Below are positions 1-8,842 of a stretch of DNA of 64,000 nt, one piece after another. Source of the DNA: UBA2882 sp045542735 (lineage in GTDB: Bacteria > Bacillota > Clostridia > Lachnospirales > Lachnospiraceae); NCBI GenBank assembly GCA_045542735.1, contig JAZQLQ010000026.1:124001-188000 (forward strand), given 5' to 3'. Position numbers and translations under genes: made by a program. Under the pieces are notes generated by a model. It saw only the letters and a program-made list of their open reading frames with translations. It was not told the origin of the DNA and made no database searches. Within the stretch, counting starts at the first letter, position 1; each line of letters opens with the position of its first letter.

Positions 1-99
1 GAAATTATCATGGAAAATGAAGATGTACTCCATAAATGTGCAGACCTCTTATTGGAAAAAGAGCGTATTACCATGGAGGAATTTGAGGCATTATTCTAA
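1..99 (+). CDS. ftsH: C-terminal end of probable ATP-dependent zinc metalloprotease FtsH (partial)
   Basis: The window opens inside an open frame that ends at the TAA at 97-99, giving 32 residues. The visible tail reads like the last helices of FtsH: an acidic helix, then LLLEKERIT, then the ending EEFEALF, which resembles the usual clostridial FtsH C-terminus (LLE.E.IT..EFE.L). FtsH is a membrane-anchored AAA+ protease that removes misfolded and short-lived membrane proteins. None of the catalytic parts lie in the window, so the name rests only on tail similarity. A U-tailed terminator follows at 255-286. Confidence 0.55.
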   Translation, partial: EIIMENEDVLHKCADLLLEKERITMEEFEALF

Positions 100-172
100 T
101 GTTTTGTGCAAATTGACCAAAAATTGACCTTTCAAATTGTTATATTTGTGAAACCTGAGTCTAGACTTTAAA

Positions 173-236
173 GGGGGGTATTGCTAGAATGTACTTGTAA
201 CCCCCCAATACATTACATAGTTTTTTGCTATACCCC
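173..236 (+). other. G-run/C-run inverted repeats with two alternative pairings
   Basis: Six G at 173-178 can pair with six C at 201-206. Alternatively GGGGTAT at 175-181 can pair with ATACCCC at 230-236. The two pairings exclude each other and lie between the ftsH stop and the terminator. This may be a structured 3' UTR or simply chance. No riboswitch family is recognised. Apart from this and the terminator, nothing else is visible between 100 and 327. Confidence 0.3.
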
Positions 237-254
237 AAAAGAAATACCTTCTCG

Positions 255-286
255 AAAAAGACAGCTGTGCGACCGCTGTCTTTTTT
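255..286 (+). terminator. Rho-independent terminator after ftsH
   Basis: The arms AAAAGACAGC and GCTGTCTTTT enclose a 9-nt loop and run into six U. It separates the ftsH transcript from the downstream glycosidase. Confidence 0.85.
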
Positions 287-327
287 CCTGTTTACAGATA
301 TTTTTGGTGGAATGTCAAAACTGAATA

Positions 328-336
328 TGGTAGAAT
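328..336 (+). promoter_or_regulatory. Extended -10 candidate for the GH13 gene
   Basis: TGGTAGAAT is an extended -10 element (TG, one base, TAGAAT) placed 32 bp before the chosen start. No convincing -35 lies 16-18 bp upstream. The same TGGTA-type box recurs upstream of several other genes in the window. Confidence 0.4.
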
Positions 337-368
337 AGACTACAGTAGTGAACCATTTGGAGGTTTTT

Positions 369-2474
369 ATGTTTAACCACTTATCCAGAATTGAACAGAC
401 TCAGCAGTACATTTCTTCAATGCGTCCTGTTTTAAATAAAAGGGCTTTATTTTCGGATACTTCTTCCGAATTTGTATGCCCGCCTGATCCCAATCCATAC
501 AGTATCGTAACAATCAAATTCCGTTCGGCAAAAAATAATATTGATAAAGTATACTTCGTCTGCAAAGGTGAGAAGCACCTGATGATGAAGATTAAAAGTG
601 ATGACTTATTTGATTATTATGCCTACGATTTGCAGTTGGATGATGAAAAGGTATCTTACTATTTTGAGATTACCGCCGGCCGTATTGTATGTATCTATGA
701 TTATCGTGGTGTTGCCAGAGATGTGCAGGACTATTATAAGTTTGTGATTGTTCCCGGACAGCATGTCCCCAAATGGGCAAAAGGTGCGGTTATGTACCAG
801 ATTTATGTGGATCGCTTCTACAACGGAGATTCCACCAATGATGTATTGACCGATGAATACAATTATATCGGAGAGCATGTTGTCAAAGTAGATGATTGGA
901 ATAAATACCCTGCCGTGATGGGTGTCCGTGAGTTTTATGGCGGCGATTTGCAGGGTGTTATGGATAAAATGGATTATCTGCAGGATTTGGGTATTGATGT
1001 CATTTACTTTAATCCTTTATTTGTATCTCCCTCCAATCATAAATATGATATTCAGGATTATGACTATATCGATCCCCATTTTGGAAAGATCGTAGATGAT
1101 ACCGGCGATTTGCTTCAGCCTGGGCAGCAGGAAAACCGCTTCGCATCCCGTTATATTAACCGTGTAGCGAATAAAAAGAACCTGGAAGCATCCAATGCCT
1201 TATTTGCACAGGTTGTAGAAGAAGCGCACAGACGTGGTATGAAGGTCATTCTCGATGGTGTATTCAATCACTGTGGTTCCTTCAATAAGTGGCTGGACCG
1301 TGAAAGAATCTATGAAAACTTTGAGGGATATGAAAAAGGTGCCTATGTATCTGCTGATAGCCCGTATCGTAAGTTCTTCCACTTCTTTGATGAAAACAGA
1401 TGGCCTTATAACCATACTTATGACGGCTGGTGGGGACATGATACTTTACCCAAGCTGAATTATGAAGCATCTAAAGATCTTTATGACTACATCTTATATA
1501 TCGGTAAAAAATGGGTTTCTCCGCCTTATAACGCAGATGGTTGGAGATTGGATGTGGCAGCAGACCTGGGACATTCGCCCGAGTTTAACCATAAGTTCTG
1601 GAAGGATTTTAGAAACGCAGTCAGAGAAGCCAATCCTAACGCTATTGTGTTGGCAGAGCATTATGGAAGTCCCAAGGACTGGATTCAAAACGGTGAATGG
1701 GATACCGTTATGAACTATGATGCCTTCATGGAGCCCTTAACCTGGTTTTTAACCGGTATGCAGAAGCATAGCGATGATTATCGTGAAGACTTATATGGAA
1801 ATGCCGACAGTTTCTGGGGAGCTATGCATTATCATGGCACAGCTTTCTCCGGCGATTCTTTCCATATTGCCATGAATGAGCTTTCCAACCATGATCATTC
1901 CCGTTTCCTGACCAGAACCAACCGTCGTGTTGGACGTGTTAATACCATGGGACCCGAGGCGGCAAATGAAGGAGTTAATAAAGCTGTGATGCGTGAAGCC
2001 GTTGTCGTGCAGATGACATGGGCAGGAGCACCGACCATTTATTATGGTGATGAAGCCGGTGTTTGTGGATTTACCGATCCGGATAACCGCAGAACATATC
2101 CCTGGGGAAATGAAGATCATCAATTGATTCAGTTCCATAAAGATATGATAAAGATTCACAAAGAAAGTGAAGCCTTTTTATCAGGAAGCTTGAAATTCTT
2201 ACTTTCTGAATACAATATGATCGGTTATACAAGATTTTATAAGGATGAGCATTATATCATCGTTATAAATAACAATCCCCATGAAGTGGAGAAAGAGTTT
2301 TCTGTATGGGAAACCGGTATTCCCAAGGAATGTCAGGTAGAGCAGATTATGCTGACCGAGGATGCGGGTTACACTACAGAAATCAAGATGCATGACGTTG
2401 TTGCAGGTAAGCTCAAATTAAAGATGCCAAAGACCTCTGCAATTGTATTGCGTCACAAAGGTGGCAAAGCATAG
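369..2474 (+). CDS. GH13 family alpha-glycosidase (neopullulanase/cyclomaltodextrinase/maltodextrin-glucosidase type)
   Basis: This is a 701-aa alpha-amylase-superfamily enzyme without a signal peptide, so it should cleave alpha-glucans or imported maltodextrins in the cytoplasm. An N-terminal beta-sandwich-like region of about 125 residues precedes the TIM barrel, as in the neopullulanase subgroup. The conserved regions are visible: DGVFNH near 296, GWRLD with the nucleophile Asp395, the acid/base Glu430 in LAEHYG, and NHD with Asp509. A small beta domain closes the protein. The start at 369 is preferred over the in-frame GTG at 348 because GGAGG lies 5 bp upstream of 369. It is monocistronic, with a terminator before it and a tRNA promoter behind. 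The exact substrate cannot be read from sequence alone. Confidence 0.85.
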   Translation: MFNHLSRIEQTQQYISSMRPVLNKRALFSDTSSEFVCPPDPNPYSIVTIKFRSAKNNIDKVYFVCKGEKHLMMKIKSDDLFDYYAYDLQLDDEKVSYYFEITAGRIVCIYDYRGVARDVQDYYKFVIVPGQHVPKWAKGAVMYQIYVDRFYNGDSTNDVLTDEYNYIGEHVVKVDDWNKYPAVMGVREFYGGDLQGVMDKMDYLQDLGIDVIYFNPLFVSPSNHKYDIQDYDYIDPHFGKIVDDTGDLLQPGQQENRFASRYINRVANKKNLEASNALFAQVVEEAHRRGMKVILDGVFNHCGSFNKWLDRERIYENFEGYEKGAYVSADSPYRKFFHFFDENRWPYNHTYDGWWGHDTLPKLNYEASKDLYDYILYIGKKWVSPPYNADGWRLDVAADLGHSPEFNHKFWKDFRNAVREANPNAIVLAEHYGSPKDWIQNGEWDTVMNYDAFMEPLTWFLTGMQKHSDDYREDLYGNADSFWGAMHYHGTAFSGDSFHIAMNELSNHDHSRFLTRTNRRVGRVNTMGPEAANEGVNKAVMREAVVVQMTWAGAPTIYYGDEAGVCGFTDPDNRRTYPWGNEDHQLIQFHKDMIKIHKESEAFLSGSLKFLLSEYNMIGYTRFYKDEHYIIVINNNPHEVEKEFSVWETGIPKECQVEQIMLTEDAGYTTEIKMHDVVAGKLKLKMPKTSAIVLRHKGGKA

Positions 2475-2494
2475 AGATCAACAATAAAAACTTC

Positions 2495-2523
2495 TTGCAA
2501 TTACCTATAAACTATGATATAAA
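2495..2523 (+). promoter_or_regulatory. Promoter of the tRNA-Tyr/tRNA-Leu unit
   Basis: TTGCAA (2495-2500), a 17-bp spacer and TATAAA (2518-2523) form a near-consensus sigma-70/SigA promoter about 47 bp ahead of the first tRNA. Confidence 0.65.
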
Positions 2524-2570
2524 TTTATATTGTCAGGGCAATTTTGGATGACTTCAAAATGCTCTCACAT

Positions 2571-2652
2571 GGACGGATTCCCGAGTGGCCAAAGGGGACA
2601 GACTGTAAATCTGCTGCAAATTGCTTCGGTGGTTCGAATCCACCTCCGTCCA
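2571..2652 (+). tRNA. tRNA-Tyr (GTA)
   Basis: The acceptor arms GGACGGA and TCCGTCC pair fully. The anticodon loop CTGTAAA gives GTA at 2605-2607. A long variable arm, as expected for bacterial tRNA-Tyr, precedes the T arm GGTTCGAATCC. The CCA end is not encoded. Confidence 0.95.
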
Positions 2653-2672
2653 TTTGTGTACATACACAAGAT

Positions 2673-2756
2673 GCCGCAGTGGCGGAACTGGCAGACGCGC
2701 AGGACTTAAAATCCTGTGGTGGCGACATCGTACCGGTTCGATTCCGGTCTGCGGCA
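2673..2756 (+). tRNA. tRNA-Leu (TAA)
   Basis: The acceptor arms GCCGCAG and CTGCGGC pair. The loop CTTAAAA gives the anticodon TAA at 2707-2709. A class II variable arm and the T arm CGGTTCGATTCCG are present. It lies 20 bp after tRNA-Tyr and shares its promoter and terminator. Confidence 0.95.
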
Positions 2757-2758
2757 CG

Positions 2759-2792
2759 AAAAGGAAACGTGGTAAATACGTTTCCTTTTTTT
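2759..2792 (+). terminator. Terminator of the tRNA unit
   Basis: AAAAGGAAACG and CGTTTCCTTTT form an 11-bp stem with a 10-nt loop, followed by a T run, directly after tRNA-Leu. Confidence 0.9.
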
Positions 2793-2853
2793 AGTTATAT
2801 ATGATAAACTGGAAAAGAAGTTTGAAAAGGATTCTATATAATAGGAGAGAATC

Positions 2854-4221
2854 ATGGGAAAAGAACTAAAAAATCAAATCGCACAATGCTATGAAATGTG
2901 TGATTACATAGAGCAGCATGGGGTTATCAAGAAGGAATTAAAAACCTCCTTGCGCGATAATTTGAGAAGAGAATTTTTAAATTTTATTCTCTATATTTCT
3001 ATGTCTGATTATAAGTATACAGAGAAAGAGAAAGACTTTATTAAAGATACACTGGACATTCATTTAAAGGCAGAGTCGGCAAAAGAACTAAAAGTACAGC
3101 GTCGATTGAACGAGACCGGATTTGGTGCACAGATTCCGTTGGTGGTGAAATACTTTGTCTTAGCAGATGCAGGCAAAAAGATTGCCGGTGATAAGTACAG
3201 TAATAAAAAGGCAAAGGTTTTGGCGGATACTTTTCGCGAAATCGGACAAAGTTATCTGGCATGTAATGAAGAAGCCGGAGATAAGGAAATCCAGCTTTTG
3301 TCCAAATATTGCGTCATGCTTGATAACTATTTAAAGGAATATGCATTACTTCGTCCGGACAAGAAATCCGAAGAGTTTGTAAAGGAAGAAGAAAAGCCAC
3401 AAGACACCAAGGAATTGATGGCAGAGTTAAATTCTCTTACCGGATTGACTTCTGTAAAAGAAGATTTGAATGCCCTTATCAATTTGATGAAGGTCCAAAA
3501 AATGCGCGAAGACAACGGCATGAAACAGACTGAGATCAACAAGCATATGGTATTTATGGGCAATCCCGGCACCGGTAAAACCACGGTGGCAAGACTTTTA
3601 TCCAAGATATATGCCAGCATCGGTGCCATTGACAAAGGACATTTGGTAGAAGTAGACCGTTCCGGCTTAGTCAGCGGTTATATCGGGCAGACTGCCATGA
3701 AGGTGCAGGATGTAGTGGAACAGGCGCTGGGTGGCGTATTGTTCGTAGATGAAGCCTATGCGCTGACTAGTAATAAAGGACAAAATGATTTTGGACAGGA
3801 AGCCGTAGACACCTTATTAAAAGCCATGGAAGACCATCGGGATGATTTGATTGTCATTGTAGCGGGATATACGGATTTGATGCAAGAATTCATTGATTCC
3901 AATCCGGGTCTTCGCTCCCGTTTCAACAAATATATTATGTTTGAAGACTACACAGCAGAGGAGGAGTATGAAATCCTCAAATCCATGTGTAAGAATCAGG
4001 ATTATAAGCTTTCTAAAGAAGCGGCAGAAGAGGCAAAAAGATTCTTTACTGAGCTTTGTGAAAATAAGACAGAAACCTATGCCAATGCAAGAGATGTACG
4101 AAACTATCTGGAGAAAGCAATTTCCAATCAGGCAACAAGGATTGTAGGACTTCAGGATGTAGACAAAGAAACCTTGGCTACCTTGGAGAAGGAAGACTTG
4201 GAAGGAATTGAGTTGGGTTAA
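2854..4221 (+). CDS. SpoVK/CbbX-family AAA+ ATPase
   Basis: The product is 455 aa. The N-terminal 200 residues are helical and charged and not recognised. The C-terminal half is a classical AAA+ module of the CbxX/CfqX (CbbX)-SpoVK type: Walker A GNPGTGKTT from residue 236 with Lys242, Walker B LFVDEAY with Asp299-Glu300, and an arginine-finger region RSRF. Such proteins remodel partner proteins; SpoVK acts late in Bacillus sporulation, but many Clostridia carry paralogues with other or unknown roles. AGGAGAG lies 5 bp before the ATG. It stands alone between terminators, so context gives no partner. Confidence 0.75.
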   Translation: MGKELKNQIAQCYEMCDYIEQHGVIKKELKTSLRDNLRREFLNFILYISMSDYKYTEKEKDFIKDTLDIHLKAESAKELKVQRRLNETGFGAQIPLVVKYFVLADAGKKIAGDKYSNKKAKVLADTFREIGQSYLACNEEAGDKEIQLLSKYCVMLDNYLKEYALLRPDKKSEEFVKEEEKPQDTKELMAELNSLTGLTSVKEDLNALINLMKVQKMREDNGMKQTEINKHMVFMGNPGTGKTTVARLLSKIYASIGAIDKGHLVEVDRSGLVSGYIGQTAMKVQDVVEQALGGVLFVDEAYALTSNKGQNDFGQEAVDTLLKAMEDHRDDLIVIVAGYTDLMQEFIDSNPGLRSRFNKYIMFEDYTAEEEYEILKSMCKNQDYKLSKEAAEEAKRFFTELCENKTETYANARDVRNYLEKAISNQATRIVGLQDVDKETLATLEKEDLEGIELG

Positions 4222-4257
4222 GTTTTTCGTAATCGGATGAAACAAATATTAAATAAG

Positions 4258-4289
4258 AGTCTGTAGATATCAAATCTACAGACTTTTTT
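4258..4289 (+). terminator. Terminator after the AAA+ ATPase gene
   Basis: AGTCTGTAGAT and ATCTACAGACT make a perfect 11-bp stem with a 5-nt loop, followed by six T. Confidence 0.92.
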
Positions 4290-4336
4290 GCATATTAATG
4301 GACATAAATAGATAGAGAAAAATAATTTGTTTCTTA

Positions 4337-5437
4337 ATGGAAAGGAAGAAAGTCTTGGAACAGAAACGATTACAATATATCGATTTAGCCCGTGGATTTG
4401 CAATTTTGGCCATAGTATATAGTCATTTTACCAATCAGGTGTCGGTAGTAAAACCGGATTTGGCAACTTCATTTGGAATTTGTTTTTTGTCGCAATTTCA
4501 TATTTGTATATTTTTTATTATCCGGGGACAGATTTTGGCATATCAGAAAAATATCCGTTATAAAGAGCATATAGTCAAGAGATGTAAGGCATTGTTGGTG
4601 CCATATGTTATTTTCAGTATTTTAAATATCTTATATTTGGTCATTGATATGCGATGGGAGGACCAAACGAAGATTATCATAGAGATAGAACGCAATCTTA
4701 TCCATGCATCTACCTTGTACGGTATTAGTGTACTGTGGTTCTTACCGGCATTATTATTTGGTGAAATAGGGTTTCTTTTTATTGATGCGAAAGTCAGTAG
4801 GAAAGTAATTCCGTATTTGATGATACTTCTAATGACAGGTATCTGTGTGGTTTTTCCCTATTTTTCTGTAAAAGAAGCCGGATGTATATGGATGAGTTCT
4901 ATGTGGATGCTGATTTTAAATTATATCTTGGTAGTTTTATTAAGATCTTTTGTGGCGCTTTTTTATATTTGGATTGGTTTTTGCTTTGCAGATTTTTTCA
5001 GAAAAGCATATGGGGATAAAAAGAAGATACAAAATTATGCCTTCTCATTTCTGGGGAGCGGCAGTATTCTTTTTCTGTTTTCCTCAACGGTAGAGATCCA
5101 TTACTTAGATATGGGAAAGGGCTGGATATCTGTTTTATGCGGACTGTGTTTGTCCTTTGGTTTTTTGTTTTTATTTATGTTGTTAGAGGGAAGGAACCTG
5201 GGATGGTTGTGTTACCCCGGCGTTTTTTCTTTGTGGATTATGTGTACACACAAAGATTTTGGCATTCCCGGATGGTGCGTATTTTTTGCGGAAATTGCGG
5301 CATCCCTATCTCCCAGAGGAAAGAATTATGTGTTTTGGTTTATTGCGGTGGGGACACTTTTTTTGATAGAATTTGCTATTTGTTCAGCTATTCATAAAAG
5401 TCGGTCTTTTCTTTTTAGCAAAAAACAAATAAAATAA
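4337..5437 (+). CDS. Acyltransferase-3 family membrane protein
   Basis: This is a 366-aa protein with about ten hydrophobic segments and the opening YIDLARGFAILAIVYSHF, typical of acyltransferase-3/OafA-NodX integral membrane acyltransferases, which O-acylate cell-surface glycans or exported sugars. The His in YSH fits the conserved catalytic or essential histidine of the family. The ATG at 4337 has no Shine-Dalgarno. An in-frame TTG at 4355 has AAAGGAAG 6 bp upstream and would give 360 aa starting just before the conserved opening, so the shorter form is a real possibility. The next gene starts 34 bp downstream with its own AGGAGG. The substrate is unknown. Confidence 0.75.
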   Translation: MERKKVLEQKRLQYIDLARGFAILAIVYSHFTNQVSVVKPDLATSFGICFLSQFHICIFFIIRGQILAYQKNIRYKEHIVKRCKALLVPYVIFSILNILYLVIDMRWEDQTKIIIEIERNLIHASTLYGISVLWFLPALLFGEIGFLFIDAKVSRKVIPYLMILLMTGICVVFPYFSVKEAGCIWMSSMWMLILNYILVVLLRSFVALFYIWIGFCFADFFRKAYGDKKKIQNYAFSFLGSGSILFLFSSTVEIHYLDMGKGWISVLCGLCLSFGFLFLFMLLEGRNLGWLCYPGVFSLWIMCTHKDFGIPGWCVFFAEIAASLSPRGKNYVFWFIAVGTLFLIEFAICSAIHKSRSFLFSKKQIK

Positions 5438-5471
5438 CAGTGTATGGATAAAGAACAGTAGGAGGTTCACT

Positions 5472-6782
5472 ATGAAACAAGCAAATTATAAGGCACTTTT
5501 GCCTATCGGTGTATTTTTGGTACTTTACTTAGGATTGGGAATTTTATTTGAGTATGTGTTAAAGATTCCCATGGGATTTTATAATATCCCGATTGTAGTT
5601 ATCTTTTTGATTGCACTTTTGGTTGCCTGTGTGCAAAATCCCGAATTGAAGTTTGATGATAAGATCGCGATTATGGCAAAGGGTGTAGGTGATAAAAATA
5701 TTATCACAATGGTGCTTATTTTTATGACAGCAGGTATTTTTGTCGGTGTTGTAGGAAGAAGTAGCGCAGAAAGTGTAGCATATTTCTTGCTTTCCATTAT
5801 TCCGGCGCAGTTTGCGGTATTGGTGTTGTTTGTGGTAAGTGCATTTGTATCCTTGGCTATGGGAACTTCCGTTGGAACCATTACATTAATTGTGCCTATT
5901 GCGGTAGCGGTAGCAAACAGTTCAGGCTTTGCTGTTCCTTTTTGTGTGGGTTCTGTCGTAGGTGGTGCGATGTTTGGTGATAACCTTTCTTTTATCTCCG
6001 ATACAACCATTGCTGCTTGTAACGGACAAGGTTGTCAGATGAAAGACAAATTCAGGGAAAACTTTTGGATTGCATTTCCGGCAGCTGTGGTGACGATGGC
6101 TATTATTTTTATTAAATCCATGGGAACTGATGTAGGAGCGGCAGTAATTGGTGACTATAATCTGATTCAAATTATTCCTTACATATTAGTATTAATCGGT
6201 GGCATTATCGGTATTAATGTATTTGTGGTATTGCTCATCGGTATTGTATGTGGTGCCGTTATTATGCTGGCAACAGGTGCAACTGCAGCAACGGATATGC
6301 TTGCCAACATGGGATCAGGTGTATCCGGCATGTTTGAGACCTCTATGGTAGCAATTTTAGTAGCGGCAATTTGTGCACTAATTAATGAATATGGCGGATT
6401 TGCAGCATTATTACAGCTTATCAAAAAGGTGTTTAAAGGAAAAAAAGGCGGTCAGCTTGGCATGGGTCTTTTGGTTGGAACCATGGACATTGCAACAGCC
6501 AATAATACGGTAGCTATCGTAATGGCAAATCCCATTGCAAAAGAAATGTCCGAGGATTATGATATATCCCCCAAAAAGGCGGCATCTATTTTGGATACAT
6601 TTTCCTGTATTTTCCAAGGCATTATTCCTTATGGTGCGCAGATGTTGGTAGCGGTATCTGCTGCGGCAGAATTGGGAAGTGCTATTTCTGCCTTTGATGT
6701 GATTCCTAACTTGTTTTATCCTTACATGCTTTTGATTAGTTCCTTGGTATTTATTTTCCTGATTCCGGAGAAAAAACAATGA
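5472..6782 (+). CDS. NhaC-type Na+/H+ antiporter family protein
   Basis: This 436-aa protein is hydrophobic throughout, with about twelve predicted membrane segments and no signal peptide. The pattern of MGTSVGTITLIVPIA in the first half and GTMDIATANNTVAIVMA in the second matches the internally repeated NhaC/ion-transporter superfamily, which exchanges Na+ for H+ or carries organic anions. The ATG is preceded by AGGAGG with 7-bp spacing. It overlaps the next gene by 4 bp (ATGA), implying translational coupling. Some members of this family carry amino acids or dicarboxylates, so the ion specificity is an inference. Confidence 0.75.
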   Translation: MKQANYKALLPIGVFLVLYLGLGILFEYVLKIPMGFYNIPIVVIFLIALLVACVQNPELKFDDKIAIMAKGVGDKNIITMVLIFMTAGIFVGVVGRSSAESVAYFLLSIIPAQFAVLVLFVVSAFVSLAMGTSVGTITLIVPIAVAVANSSGFAVPFCVGSVVGGAMFGDNLSFISDTTIAACNGQGCQMKDKFRENFWIAFPAAVVTMAIIFIKSMGTDVGAAVIGDYNLIQIIPYILVLIGGIIGINVFVVLLIGIVCGAVIMLATGATAATDMLANMGSGVSGMFETSMVAILVAAICALINEYGGFAALLQLIKKVFKGKKGGQLGMGLLVGTMDIATANNTVAIVMANPIAKEMSEDYDISPKKAASILDTFSCIFQGIIPYGAQMLVAVSAAAELGSAISAFDVIPNLFYPYMLLISSLVFIFLIPEKKQ

Positions 6783-7450
6783 ATTCAGGACAGATGACAT
6801 TTTTTCTTAAAAGTCTTCATGTTTTCCTGTGGATTGTGGCAGCAGTATTTTTGTTCGCAGGATGTACCAATTATCATAGTTCTGTTATAGTGGCGGATTA
6901 TGAAAAGGTTTATGGTGAAATCTGCAATGTGGAAGAGGAAGAAATCCTTAGAAAAGGTGTCTATGTGACGAGATATAGCTATGACATTGTCTGGGAAGAT
7001 GACGGAGATGAATATGTGAAGCATCTGGATGGACAGATGGATGCACCGGAGGAAGGGCCGAGAGATATCTGGATCAGACCGGACAATAGGGATGCGGCAT
7101 TATCCTCTTCTGCAGATATCGGTTCAGAAGTAACCGGTAATTTAGCCATTGCACTGGCAGCAGGAATTGCCGGATTTATTGCTTATGCCATTCGTTGTGT
7201 TGTGAGAAAAGAGAGCTATGCAGAAAAGCAGGAGCGGTTGGAGAATACCAGATTGTATAGCATGTTGGCAGTCATTTTATCACTTATTGCGGTTGTGATA
7301 TGTGGAATCATGAGCTATCAGGAATATAAAGAGACATTATATTTTAATCCTTTAGATGTAGATATTTTGATTGCGTTTGGCTTGGTAGGTGTTGTGGCAT
7401 TAATTATATTTTTCCGCGCAGGAAGACAATTGAAAAAGAGAAGATATTAG
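6779..7450 (+). CDS. Hypothetical membrane protein with lipobox-like N-terminus
   Basis: The product is 223 aa and is not recognised. A hydrophobic segment ends in LFAGC with Cys29, which could be a lipobox or simply part of a transmembrane helix. A polar extracytoplasmic stretch of about 85 residues rich in Glu and Asp follows, then three further hydrophobic segments (roughly 120-140, 160-180 and 195-213) and a basic tail KKRR. The layout resembles small DUF3592-like membrane proteins, but this is only a shape argument. It overlaps the antiporter gene by 4 bp and lies 1 bp before the MATE gene, so all three are probably cotranscribed. Confidence 0.6.
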   Translation: MNSGQMTFFLKSLHVFLWIVAAVFLFAGCTNYHSSVIVADYEKVYGEICNVEEEEILRKGVYVTRYSYDIVWEDDGDEYVKHLDGQMDAPEEGPRDIWIRPDNRDAALSSSADIGSEVTGNLAIALAAGIAGFIAYAIRCVVRKESYAEKQERLENTRLYSMLAVILSLIAVVICGIMSYQEYKETLYFNPLDVDILIAFGLVGVVALIIFFRAGRQLKKRRY

Positions 7451-7451
7451 G

Positions 7452-8825
7452 ATGGAAAAAGAAAAAACAAAAATTAAAGATTTTACCCACGGGGATATTA
7501 TGGAGCAGCTTGTAAAGTTTGCTCTTCCCTTATTTTTGTCCAATTTATTACAGATTGTTTATAGTATGGTCGACATGATTATTGTAGGTAATCGTCTGGG
7601 TAAAGTGGGAATATCCGCAGTATCGGTAGGTGGAGATGTATCGCATTTGCTTACTTTTGTGGCCATCGGATTTGCCAATGCGGGACAGGTGTTGATTGCG
7701 CAATATATTGGGGCAGGAGAGCGTAAAAAGATTGGTAAGTTTGTGGGAACAATGGGCGGTTTCCTTTTATCTTGTGCAATGATAATTAGTGTCATAGGCT
7801 TTGTGCTCCGCCATCAGATGTTGAAGTTGATGAATACACCAAGTGAAGCATATGAAGGTGCTATGGTTTATTCCGTTATTTGTATGATGGGGCTTGTTTT
7901 TATCTATGGATATAATATTGTCAGTGCCATCCTTCGAGGAATGGGAGATTCTAAGCATCCTTTTATTTTTATCAGCATTGCAGCCGCTTTAAATGTGTTA
8001 TTGGACATTTTACTGGTTTTAGTTTTTAATTTTGGCACTGGCGGAGCAGCATTTGCCACTGTCTTTAGTCAGGCAGTCAGTTTTATTGCCTGTGTCATAT
8101 TTTTGGCAAAAAACAGAGAACAGTTTGAGCTGGATATGAGGTCTGAGGATTATATCAAATGGGATAAGGAAATGCTTCTATCATTAGTTAAACTGGGAAT
8201 ACCCATGGCAATCAAGACGGCATCTATTCAGGTGTCAAAGCTGTTTGTAAATTCGTGGATCAATTCGTATGGACTTGCAGTATCGGCCTTTGCAGGAATC
8301 GCCAACAAGATTTCTAATATCAGCAATTTGATTTCTGCGGCAATGAATACGGCAGGTTCTACCATGGTTGGTCAAAATATTGCGGCAAAAGAATATGATC
8401 GGGTAAAAAAGATCATGCAAAGTTTGGCAAAAATCTCTCTGTCGGTGGCAGGGGTATTATCCCTTCTCATTTGCTTATTTCCGATGCAGATATTTGGTAT
8501 TTTTACAACAGAAGCTGATGTTATGGAGATTGCAGTGAAGTATGTGCCCATTGCGGTGTTACTTTTTGCCGGAAGTGCTTTGCGGGCTATCATGAATGCG
8601 TTGCTTAACGGAAGCGGTAATTATAAAGTAAATTTTGTAACGGCAATCTTGGATGGAATTGTTTTACGAATTGGTATATCCGTGTTGTTTGGATTGACGT
8701 TTGGTATGAAGCATTATGGATTCTGGCTAGGCGATGCCTTGGCCGGTTTCACTCCGTTTTGGATTGGAGTTGTATTTTATTTTTCGGGAGTTTGGAAAGA
8801 AGGAGAGAAGACAAGGGACAACTAG
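7452..8825 (+). CDS. MATE family efflux transporter
   Basis: This is a 457-aa polytopic protein with about twelve helices in two related halves. The opening FALPLFLSNLLQIVYSMVD and the GRLG-containing first loop are typical of MATE exporters, which expel cationic drugs or metabolites using Na+ or H+ gradients. RGMGDSKHPF after helix 4 and NGSGNY in the second half are the usual matching loops. It starts 1 bp after the preceding gene. Its last codons (TRDN) and stop codon lie inside the terminator hairpin at 8813-8838. The substrate is unknown. A second MATE gene lies at 24823. Confidence 0.88.
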   Translation: MEKEKTKIKDFTHGDIMEQLVKFALPLFLSNLLQIVYSMVDMIIVGNRLGKVGISAVSVGGDVSHLLTFVAIGFANAGQVLIAQYIGAGERKKIGKFVGTMGGFLLSCAMIISVIGFVLRHQMLKLMNTPSEAYEGAMVYSVICMMGLVFIYGYNIVSAILRGMGDSKHPFIFISIAAALNVLLDILLVLVFNFGTGGAAFATVFSQAVSFIACVIFLAKNREQFELDMRSEDYIKWDKEMLLSLVKLGIPMAIKTASIQVSKLFVNSWINSYGLAVSAFAGIANKISNISNLISAAMNTAGSTMVGQNIAAKEYDRVKKIMQSLAKISLSVAGVLSLLICLFPMQIFGIFTTEADVMEIAVKYVPIAVLLFAGSALRAIMNALLNGSGNYKVNFVTAILDGIVLRIGISVLFGLTFGMKHYGFWLGDALAGFTPFWIGVVFYFSGVWKEGEKTRDN

Positions 8826-8838
8826 GTTGTCCCTTTTT
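8813..8838 (+). terminator. Terminator overlapping the end of the MATE gene
   Basis: AAGGGACAAC and GTTGTCCCTT pair around a 3-nt loop that contains most of the TAG stop codon, followed by a T run. The coding sequence and the terminator therefore share sequence. Confidence 0.88.
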
Positions 8839-8842
8839 AATA

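Noticed and set aside
2525..2804. Open frames on both strands crossing the tRNA-Tyr and tRNA-Leu genes
   Set aside because: They are translations of tRNA sequence without ribosome sites; the tRNA folds explain the bases.
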